A DNA stretch of 64,000 nucleotides, from NCBI GenBank assembly GCA_023548195.1, contig JAJHZJ010000252.1, positions 2,797,395 through 2,861,394 on the forward strand, in the 5' to 3' direction. A model generated the notes under the pieces. The model ran no database searches. It saw only the letters and a program-made list of their open reading frames with translations, and was not told where the DNA came from. Position numbers and translations under genes: made by a program. Positions 55,828-64,000 of the stretch are shown here, in pieces (position 1 is the first letter of the stretch; each line of letters starts with the position of its first letter). The stretch is from Bettongia penicillata ogilbyi (taxonomy: Eukaryota; Chordata; Mammalia; Diprotodontia; Potoroidae).

Positions 55828-55945
55828 CCAAAGGAGTGTGAGCTCTTTGGTGGTGGAAACTGTTTTGTTTGCATATTTTTATCCCTGGCACTAAGAAGTG
55901 CCTAGTACACAGCAGGCATTTAATAAAGACTCATTGCATTGAATT
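55828..55945 (+). mobile_element. L2 3' tail
   Basis: 'gtgtgagctctttggtggtg', 'ccctggcactaagaagtgcc', 'cagcaggcatttaataaaga'. Confidence 0.7.
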
Positions 55946-57199
55946 ACCTCGCATGATTTATTTATTCTATAAGAAACTCCATGTTGATTTAGTGGCTAGC
56001 CTGCAGGGACAAGGAAAGGACACCTACCCAGTAAAATTGTCAGTGAGAAGTTGGTGGGTCCCTTAATGTCCTAATGAAATGCATCTCTTATTTAAAAATA
56101 GAAGTCCATGGGGAAATGGGGCTTGGTGTGGCCATTTGGCTTTACAGCCTCATTGACCAAAATGGAGCTTTTCTGCAGAGGGAGGGATACCTGTGTTCTT
56201 TTGTCTGAACTGAGTTCAAAGATGCCAAAAAAAGCCAGAACCACTTCATATTAATGCAAGTAAGAGATTGCTATTTGCATCCATTGTCCTCTGTTTGCTT
56301 TGTGTTTCTGCCTTTGGTCTATGTTTTAAGTGGCTTGTTTATTTCTATTTAAACATGTCCTGTGTCAGAGTCTCAGCTGGGTAGCTATAAAGCCTACATG
56401 ACATCTTTACTGCCTTGCGGTCTACACTGGGAAGCCTCAGTTGCTGAAATCCATGATAATTTTCTCTGGGACTCTAGGAGAGAGATTTCCTTGCAGGAGT
56501 CTGAGAATTTTTGGCACAGGGGTCCTCCAATTCTGGACAAGGTTCTGCCAAATGTGCGGCTTCTGTTTTTTCTTCCTCTGTTTTTTTTCCCTTCGAGTTA
56601 AATCCACCTCGTTTTCTATTGTCCCTTTGGGTCACTTCCTTATTGTTCTGTTTATCTTTAATCACATTTCAGCTTCATATGGCTGGACTGGTTGAGGAAG
56701 AAGGCTATCCAAGTTTTATAGAAAGTCTTCAGCCACTCCGAGGAGTTGGGGGGAAATCCCCTTTGAGATGGGATTTATCCTCCTGTCCCCTAGAGCTGTG
56801 GTTGGGTTTTTTCCCTTTTCCCTTATCATTTTTGTTGATACTGTGGTTCACTTGGGTTTCTTTGTACCTTTCACCACTGTGGAGACAGGGCTGGAACACT
56901 GCCATGGTGTTTCAAACCATAGGGCTGGTTATATGCAGTTTTATTCAACACTAAAGACCAGGTTATTTCCTACCTTAAAGTCAACTTTATAGTTAGGAAA
57001 GCATAAAACTAGCAATTCGTATTTCTGAGAAGTTTGAGTGACCAGCCCTGTCTCGGGTACAATAATTCAGTTTTAGGCATAGGATTTATCTCAGACTGGC
57101 TGAGGCAGCAAATCCAGATTAGAAACACCCCTTGATCAGCAAGTTCCTACTTCAGAAGCATGTGTAACCTTAGCACATCCTAGAGGGTGGAAAAGTGCA
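55946..57199. other. No repeat recognised (apparently unique, 1.25 kb)
   Basis: Contains overlapping forward frames at 56,362-56,992. A pyrimidine-rich acceptor-like site lies near 56,668, followed by an ATG and about 24 open codons. No domain or donor is recognised. Confidence 0.35.
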
Positions 57200-57440
57200 G
57201 CCTTCTACAGTGAATAAAATGTTGAACTTGTAGTCAGGAAGACCTTAGTTTGAATTCCACCTCAGACACACACTAATCATTTAACCTGGGAAAGTCTCTT
57301 AACTTGGCCAAGCCTCAGTTTCCTCATTTGTAAAATGAAGATAACAATAGCACCTATCTTGAAGAATTATGATTAAGATTCAATTTGATTTTGTATACCA
57401 AGTGCTTTGCAAATTGTAAAGCACTTTAGACATGTTAAGT
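57200..57440 (+). mobile_element. MIR/CORE-SINE
   Basis: 'gtagtcaggaagaccttagt', 'gcctcagtttcctcatttgt', 'aagtgctttgcaaattgtaa'. Confidence 0.75.
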
Positions 57441-57479
57441 ATCTCCGTTAGTAGTTTCTAGTCACCCAAAGATCCCTAA

Positions 57480-58090
57480 AATGTAAACCAACAGAGTAGT
57501 TTCCAAGTTCCACTGATTTTTTTCTTCATGATGTCTCTTAAATACGTCCCTTTCCGTTCCTACTGCAACCATCTCACACTGAATTATTGTGAGAACTTCC
57601 TAATTCCTAATTCCCTCCCTTCAAGCTCTGTTGCCTCTAATCCTTTTGGAGTACCACCGCCATCAGAGCCTGACGTATTAGAAAGAACATGGAATCAATG
57701 GATTTGAATTCAAATCTCAGCCTTGCTACTTGGTTACTTATATGACTTTGAGTTAACCTTTTAATCTCTATGAGCCTCTGTTTCCTTTTCTGTAAAATCA
57801 GCAGGGTTAAATAAGATGATTTATAAGATCTCTTCCAGCCCTACATCCTTACAGTCCTGTAATTCAGATATAACTTTATCTTGTCACACTTTCCTGCTCA
57901 AGACCCTTCTTTGGTTTTCCATTTCCTGTGTATTACAGCACAAACTTTTTAACTGGGAATCTAGAGAAGTCCATGCTCTGGACATAACCAATGTAACCAG
58001 CCTTATCTCCCCTTATGTCCCCACTACTTACTCAACTACATGAAAGTATCAAAGCCTTTGCTCCTTTGCCTGTTAAACCCTTCAGAGTTT
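57480..58090 (+). mobile_element. L2 LINE 3' region with a nested MIR
   Basis: 57,480-57,667 and 57,871-58,090 are forward L2 ('acttcctaattcctaattcc', 'aagacccttctttggttttc', 'aagcctttgctcctttgcct'). 57,668-57,870 is a forward MIR ('gaaagaacatggaatcaatg', 'ctgtttccttttctgtaaaa'). Confidence 0.7.
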
Positions 58091-58204
58091 TCTCTCCTGT
58101 TCACTCTCTGGAATGGAGTTTGTTGCATAAGCTACAATTATTCATGGTGGTCTTTTTGTTGAAGTTCATGATGAGCCTTGCAACTTTTGTATACGTGATG
58201 AAAA

Positions 58205-58334
58205 CATCTCACAGAATATCAGAGTTGGAAAGGACCTTGGAGGTCATCTGGTCCAACTTGTAACTGATCAAGAATCCTTCACAACATATCTAACAAGTAG
58301 TTATTGAGTCTTTCAACTAATCTATCAACCAATC
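58205..58334 (-). mobile_element. CR1/L3 LINE 3' part, left piece
   Basis: 'cagagttggaaaggaccttg', 'gaggtcatctggtccaactt', reverse CR1/L3. Resumes at about 59,385. Confidence 0.55.
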
Positions 58335-58541
58335 TGCATTTACTGTTGCTGTTTAGTTGTGTCTGACTTCATGACTCCACTGGAGTGGTTTGGCATTTCC
58401 TTCTCCAGCTCATTTTACAGCTGGGGAAACTGAGGCAAACAGGGTTAAATGACTTGCCCAGGGTCACACAGCTAGTGTCTGAGGCTAGATAAGAACTCAG
58501 AAGATAGCCCTAAATGTGCAACTGAGTCACCTAGCTGCGTT
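58335..58541 (-). mobile_element. tRNA-related SINE
   Basis: 'gtttagttgtgtctgacttc', 'ctggggaaactgaggcaaac', 'gcccagggtcacacagctag', 'gagtcacctagctgcg'. Confidence 0.85.
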
Positions 58542-58544
58542 TTG

Positions 58545-58640
58545 AAAGCACTTACTATGTGCCAGGAACTGTGTGAGGTACTGGAGATCTAAGTACAAAG
58601 AATGAAACTATTCCTATTTACAAGAAACTTAATTCTAGGG
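58545..58640 (-). mobile_element. L2 3' end
   Basis: 'cacttactatgtgccaggaa', 'gtactggagatctaagtaca'. Confidence 0.5.
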
Positions 58641-58775
58641 GCAAGTAGGTGGCACAGTGGATAAAGCACACACTCTGAAATCAGGAGCACCCGAGTTCAA
58701 ATTCAGTCTCAATGTGGGATACTTACAAGCTTTGAAACCCTGGGCAGGTCACTTAACCCCATTGACTTGCCAAAA
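58637..58775 (+). mobile_element. Short tRNA-related SINE
   Basis: 'ggggcaagtaggtggcacag', 'cgagttcaaattcagtctca', 'cacttaaccccattgacttg', then A-rich. It lacks the 'gagctggagaagg' half of the longer SINE. Confidence 0.8.
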
Positions 58776-58959
58776 AAAAGAAAGAAACACATCCTGATAG
58801 GGAAGCAAGTACTTAGAAGTGTATATAGAATAAATATAAAGTGAATAAATATGAATAAATATAAGATAGTGAAAGACACTTTGCTTGAAGGCCTCTGATG
58901 AGGGTAAATTGGTGTGCTACTTTCCCTGTAAGACAATGTTTGATCTTTTGGCTTTATAC

Positions 58960-59255
58960 ATTGGTACATGGGGTCTTCTGTGTTTGGAATTAGAAAATCC
59001 TCAGTTTCCTTTAAAGTGCAGGGTGTGTTCTGGCTCTTGCATTAGACCTTTTGTCATCTCTCTAGCTTTTCACTCTTTCAGAAAGTCCAGTAATATTTTA
59101 TATTCGTTTGCATGTTCTTTCCATTTGCCTGCATTCTTGTGTTTCCTGCCCCCAACTAGGATATAATGTAAGCTTTTTGAGGTCAGGGACTGTTTCAAAT
59201 TTGTCATTCAGCCCCTAATTCATAACATTGCGTCTAATACATAGTAGGTACTTAA
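58960..59255 (+). mobile_element. L2 3' region
   Basis: 'ggatataatgtaagcttttt', 'gaggtcagggactgtttcaa', 'acatagtaggtacttaacaa'. Confidence 0.65.
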
Positions 59256-59257
59256 CA

Positions 59258-59370
59258 AGAGGGGATAATGATGGCACCTATTCCCAGAGTTGTTGTGAAA
59301 GTCAAATGAGATAATTCTTGTATAGTATGCATGAAGTGCAATAGAAATGCGAGCTAGTGATTAAAATAAA
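59258..59370 (+). mobile_element. MIR tail
   Basis: 'ggggataatgatggcaccta', 'gttgttgtgaaagtcaaatg'. Confidence 0.55.
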
Positions 59371-59384
59371 ATTTTTTTTGAATT

Positions 59385-59740
59385 GATCTGAGCCTATGAA
59401 TACCCTAGGGAGCCCATTCAACTTTCAACTTTTGGATAGTTCAAAGGATTGAGAAATTTTCCCTTATATCAAGCCTAAATTTGTTACTTCCAGCTACAGC
59501 TACTAGCTTTGCCTTCTGGGGCCAAGCAAAAGTCAATTCCTCTTCCATAGAGTAGTCCTTCAAATAGTTGAAAAACAGCCATCTTGTTTTCCTCCTAAAT
59601 CTCTTCTTTCGGCTAAAACTCCTTCAAGACACCCTTTTATGGCATGATCTGAAGATACATTTGCACCCTGGTTACCTTCTCCTGGAAGCTCTCCAGAGTA
59701 AACTTCTTAAAATGTGGTGGTTCCCCTCTCCAAGGAGAGC
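59385..59740 (-). mobile_element. CR1/L3 LINE, right piece
   Basis: 'ccttatatcaagcctaaatt', 'tgccttctggggccaagcaa', 'ccttcaaatagttgaaaaac', 'ctggaagctctccagagtaa'. This is the CR1 3' coding/UTR pattern in reverse. Confidence 0.65.
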
Positions 59741-60759
59741 CTGTGAATCATGCATCTATATCACTGGCTGCAACTTCCTTTGGTTTTTGCAGTTTCATTT
59801 ATCACAAGAATAAAAAATATTGATTTGATTCAGTTCTCTAATAATACATCAATTTGTTTGTCTTTGGGTAAAGAACTCACATTTAGAATGTGAACAATTA
59901 AGGTCATATTTATAGGAGATCTATTCTTACCCACCTCTCTCCTTTCTTCATGACCATTCTTTTGCCCGCACTGGAAGCAGAGAGGTCCTGCACAGTACTG
60001 GGAACCATTCTTTTCTTCCCCTTTGTTTCATGGGTTGCTATGGTTAAATAATACTTTGAGCTACGATAACACCCCTTCTGGATTATTCTTCCAATGTTGC
60101 ACGTGCAGGCTGGGACCAGAAGCATGATTATTTATCTCAGGGTTCTGGAAAGTAACTCTGAGGGGCTGTGCTTCTGGTACTGTTGTCCACAAGCCCCTGC
60201 TGGTGTGCTTCCCACTAACAATTAGCTAGCCAGTCTCAAATACTTTTTAAGAAAATATTTACAGAGACGATATAGAAAGAAATCATTTCCTTTAAAATCT
60301 GGGGTTCACTCTCCAACAAATATACCCAGCATTCATAGGAAAATTGGACTTAATTTTAAGAGTACTGTAATAGTGAGACAAGTGGAGAGAACATATGTGC
60401 TTTCAAAGGAGTACCTCACAATTTCTACACTGTAAGTCCTTTTCTCCCTTTGCATCGTGCCTGTAAATTTTTCCTTAAATATAGCTGGCTGTTGAGCTCT
60501 AAGGATTAGAACTTTTATAGAATTTACAGGGAACATTTCTCTACACCACAAAGGATCATGCTCCCTGAATCTATTTTTCCTTGGGTGGCTGTTACTCCAT
60601 GTCTGTTTCTCCCTAGGGTGTTTCTTGGCCCCTGGTGCGGGTGTGTCCACTGTTGCTGGACACTACCGCTCTAATGGCACTGCATTCACTGTCACCATTG
60701 GTCTCTGAACGATAATAGGACCTCTGATGGGACTTCTGCGTTTTCTGAACTCATAAGTT
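59741..60759. other. No feature recognised
   Basis: About 1 kb. Minus-strand frames at 59,910-60,125 and 60,333-60,650 show no domain I recognise. Confidence 0.4.
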
Positions 60760-60766
60760 TCATTGA

Positions 60767-61008
60767 TGCTGTTTAGCCAATTAGTCATGTATATCCGAAT
60801 CTTTGTGACCCCATTTAGGGTTTTTCTGGCAAAAGATATTGGAGTGGTTTGTCGTGTCCTTCTCCAGGTCATTTTACAGAAGAGGAAACTGAGGTAAGCA
60901 GGATTAAGTTTGCTGAGGGTCACACAAGTAGTCTTTGAGGCTGGATTTGAACTCAAGTCTTCCTGACTTGAGGGTCAGCACTCTATCCACTGCACAATCT
61001 AGCTGCCC
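60767..61008 (-). mobile_element. tRNA-related SINE
   Basis: 'tttgtgaccccatttagggt', 'ggagtggtttgtcgtgtcct', 'cactctatccactgcacaat'. A short direct repeat tcattga flanks it (60,760-60,766 and 61,009-61,015). Confidence 0.85.
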
Positions 61009-61492
61009 TCATTGAATAATAAGATCAGGAAAGAACAAATACAAAGACAGAAGTATCCCTGTGCTCACAGCCATCATTGTCAAGTGAGAGACAGGAAAAC
61101 TGCTTTTCCCCCACCTGGCTCTGGGGGAGGCATCTCAAAGTAGCCCTTCTGCTTCAAAGCCAAGAGACGCAGAGATGGGTGGGTTGCTCCTTTTGTATAC
61201 TCACTGAGTTACTCAGCCACCCCCTGAATGATCACTTCTTCTGGCTCTGCAGCCAATAAAAGAACTCTTTGTCATCACTCCTTGCAACTGAGTCATCATG
61301 GCTGGAAGTAAGCTTGTGCCAAGCTTTCAAGCAGTCATTTGCAATAGAACTAGGTGGGGAGCATCTGTGCACGCTTTAAGAACTGGTCCCAATAGGCCGA
61401 TCCTCCTCTGTTGTACTGCTGCTGCTGCTGCACCTCTCTGTATTTATCTGTGTTGGTTTTCCAGAAGCAGGTTCAGCTTGTCAACAAACTAT
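61009..61492. other. Mostly unassigned; small (CTG)n
   Basis: (CTG)5 at about 61,416-61,431. No gene or family is recognised. Confidence 0.4.
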
Positions 61493-61750
61493 TGTGTTGG
61501 TGTTTAATTATTTCATTCCTTCCTGATTCTTCAAGACCCCATTTGGGGTTTTCTTGGCAGATACTACTGTGGTTTGCCATTTCCTTCTGCCGTTCATTTT
61601 ACAGATGAGGAAACTGAGGCAAATACAGTTAAGTGACTTGCCCAAGTCACACAGCTAATAATAGCCTGAGACCACATTTGAACTCAGGAAGATGAGTCTT
61701 CCTGACTTCCAGCAGGGCACTCTATTCACTGTGCCACCCAGCTGCCCCAC
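61493..61750 (-). mobile_element. tRNA-related SINE with TSD
   Basis: 'ccatttggggttttcttggc', 'cagatgaggaaactgaggca', 'cttcctgacttccagcaggg', 'ctgtgccacccagctgcc'. The 8-bp direct repeat caaactat lies at 61,485-61,492 and 61,751-61,758. Confidence 0.87.
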
Positions 61751-61949
61751 CAAACTATACCTGAAGCCTTTCCAGTTTGGTAGAACTTGCTGGGGTGTAC
61801 CCTTCATTGTCATAGCCTTTGAAGAGAAAGAGTTACCTCCATGCCACAGTGAGGCGTCAGACTAGGACTTTGTGATGGGCAAATTCTAATGATAACAAAA
61901 TGGACCTTTTCAGAATCATAATGTAAAAAAAAAAAGGAGAATCAGAAAA

Positions 61950-62458
61950 GGGAATATGACCACTATTTAGAGTGGGTGGGACAATGCTAGATGATTGGAG
62001 ACAGGGCAGATTTTTTTTTTTTGCTTCTATTTTCTGTCAAGAAGAATGAACTTTGGATTAGAAAAGTCAGAACAGAAGTGGCTAAAAGGGAGTTGGGATT
62101 CAAGATAATTTGAGAAATGAGAGCGCCTACTTAGTCTCAATGAGTTCAGGTCACCCGGCTAAGCTAGGTGGGCCTGAGAGAAGTGGCGAACATGATTGCT
62201 GATTCCCTGGCAGTGATCTTGGAAAGGCTGTGGTTAATGAGAGCGGTGACACAGGACTGGAGAAAAGCAAAGATAGTGGTCTTCCAAAAGGAGGAATCAG
62301 GTCTGAAAACAGTAAATTAGTGAGCTGGACTTTGATTCCTGGAAAAGTTCTAGGATATTTTATTAAAGGTATTATTTGTAGACGTCTAGTAAGGATAGAA
62401 GATGCTTGGCGGAAAATCATGAAGACCCAATGTGACTTCATCAAGAATAGGTCATGTC
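61950..62458 (+). mobile_element. CR1/L3 LINE, first segment
   Basis: Around 62,219-62,330 the frame reads 'DTGLEKSK', 'LPKGG' and 'SKLVSWTLIPGKVLGY', equivalent to the CR1 reverse-transcriptase region. 'aagaagaatgaactttggat' and 'gattgctgattccctggcag' are upstream. Dead copy. Confidence 0.75.
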
Positions 62459-62631
62459 CTAATGTGGAAATATGTTTAATATGATTGCATATGCATAGTC
62501 TATATCAGATTGTGTGCTGTCTAAGGGTGGAGGGAGGAGAGAGAGGGGAAGAAAATTTAGAGCTTAAAATTTTATAAAAGTGAATGTTAAGATCAAAAGT
62601 AAATAAATTTTTTTTAAAAAGTTAGAAAAAG
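62459..62631 (+). mobile_element. Short L1 3' end with perfect 15-bp TSD
   Basis: 173 bp of L1 3' end ('tatgattgcatatgcatagt', 'gagagaggggaagaaaattt', A-rich end) flanked by agaataggtcatgtc at 62,444-62,458 and 62,632-62,646. It splits the CR1/L3 copy. Confidence 0.9.
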
Positions 62632-62663
62632 AGAATAGGTCATGTCAGAGTAATGTAACATGA
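62632..62663 (+). mobile_element. CR1/L3 LINE, second segment
   Basis: 'gtcatgtcagagtaatgtaa' continues the CR1 pattern for about 30 bp. Confidence 0.6.
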
Positions 62664-63360
62664 TTGAGTTTGGACTAATTCTCTTAGGGTCAGTCTTGTT
62701 ATATCTCCTTCTGGGCTTCTGAGATACTCTAAGGGGCTTGGGGAGGCTCTTTTCTCTTTTACTAGTTCAAGTCCCAATTGGCTATATTTCTTCCATTTCA
62801 GTACATTTACCATTTTGGGATCCAGTAACTAGCACTCTAGTTTTATTTTCCTTTTACAGACAGATTTTTACTTATAGGTATAGAAAAAACAAACATTTCC
62901 TCAAATACTGCAAGAATATAACTTGCCCTATACCACCTTAGTCTGGGTGGAAAATGGGATAGTTAACGAAAAGGCTCACAACTTAACTCAGTTTCTACAC
63001 ATAACTGGTCCCACCAAGTTCATTTCCAAAGCTGGCATCGTTGTCAGATTCTTCTAGGCTGCGGTCCTAGACTCTTGCTTCTCAGGATGTGGTTGCACTG
63101 TGTGATATCACTAATTTACTCAGATGCAAAGTGCTCCAAAGTCATGGAGAGTCTTTACTCAGACTGTTTTGAAGACATCAATGCTTCTGGTCATGCAGCC
63201 CTTGGGGAAAAGAAGTTCTGTGCAGTCAACACAGAATGTCCACATGTGCTCTAGTCTTCATGATTTTTCTTCAAGTAACTTCTTAACATCTTCCATGTAG
63301 AGGATACCATCTTAGCAAGTTGCTGGTGTTTGTACATGTGCCAGATCCTTATTATACTAA
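62664..63360. other. Unclassified insert in CR1/L3
   Basis: About 700 bp with no recognised family, between two in-register CR1 segments. Edges carry 'gtaac' and 'ctaac'. No clear LTR ends or poly(A). Confidence 0.4.
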
Positions 63361-63830
63361 CAACCTCATTTTCTTTTTTGATAGGGTTATTAACTTGGTA
63401 GATCAGGGTAATGTCATAGACATAGTTTGCCTAAATTTCAGCCAAGCATTTGATATAGTCCTTGAGTTCATAGAATAGCCACATAATGACATCATTAGGC
63501 AAGTTTGGAACTTGCTGAATGAATCATTCTGAAGAGTTGTTATTAATAGTTTCATGTCAATTTGAAGAAATGTCTCTAGAAAAGGTGCTCTGGGATATGC
63601 CTTGACCCCTTAACATTTTTACTGATGACTTACATGAAAGTATAGATGGCATACTTACCAGATTCACAGATGGCACAAAATTGGGAGGGAATAGCTCACA
63701 GATTAGATGGCAAAGTTAGGATCCAAAAAAGTTCCAGGCAGCTTAGAACAGTGGGACATACTGGGGTAAGAGGAAATCTGATTGAGATAAGTATAAAATC
63801 CTAATGAATACAATCAACTTTAGAGGTAGG
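63361..63830 (+). mobile_element. CR1/L3 LINE, third segment
   Basis: 'ttcttttttgatagggttat', 'cagccaagcatttgatatag', 'tggcacaaaattgggaggga'. The SKAFD box reads SQAFD. The FADDTKLGG catalytic box reads FTDGTKLGG, so a catalytic Asp is lost. Frameshifted and stopped. After 63,830 nothing is recognised. Confidence 0.75.
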
Positions 63831-64000
63831 AGATACATTATTCAATTGTTTCTGTTAAACAGTACTTGGGTTTCAGTGTACTTACTGTTTTCTTCTTCTT
63901 TTTCTTTTTCCCTTGTCTTTAAATAATGCTATTTGCTTATATGAGATGACTCTCTGTGAGTGGGAAGGAGAAAGATGCTGAGGAAAACTATGAGTATATA

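Overview
This window is a marsupial-type mammalian nuclear sequence (species not determinable by eye). It is AT-rich and CpG-poor, with no operons, and about two thirds of it is recognisable as retroposons. The clearest marsupial signs are many tRNA-related SINEs ('cagctaggtggcacagtgga ... gtgtgaccctgggcaagtca ... atggcaaaccactcca', MAR1/WSINE type), marsupial-style L1 3' ends, RTE-tailed SINEs, a BovB-type RTE LINE, and abundant old L2, MIR and CR1/L3 copies. Family names are from memory; the assignments rest on sequence patterns and on similarity between copies inside the window. I found no intact protein-coding gene.

Layout. 0-9 kb: L1/HAL1-like pieces on the minus strand, an RTE LINE inserted in an L2, MIRs and microsatellites. 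9.2-14.4 kb: a degraded L1 (minus strand) that has been a landing pad for a SINE, a 7SL RNA pseudogene and a 1.4-kb BovB LINE with an 11-bp target-site duplication (TSD). 14.5-26 kb: long L2 copies on the minus strand, one interrupted by a solo LTR, plus SINEs and L1 tails. 26.9-27.9 kb: the only CpG-island-like segment, with a TATA box, a strong splice donor about 430 bp downstream, and three STAT-type TTCNNNGAA palindromes upstream. This is the best candidate for a real gene promoter. 28-45.5 kb: L2, L1, SINE, MIR and RTE-tailed SINE copies, and a 75-bp inverted repeat whose loop holds an L1 with a perfect 16-bp TSD. 45.5-48.3 kb: an LDHA processed pseudogene (minus strand) inserted into an L2, itself interrupted by a second solo LTR of the same family as the 23-kb copy. 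48.3-61.9 kb: L2, MIR, L1 and SINE copies and several stretches with no recognised repeat. 61.9-63.8 kb: a CR1/L3 LINE split by an L1 tail with a perfect 15-bp TSD and by an unclassified insert of about 700 bp.

Nothing here looks like a multi-gene functional system. The interest lies in the CpG-island promoter candidate, the layered insertion chronologies, and a few unclassified repeats. Most open frames are chance frames inside repeats, and many lack an ATG.
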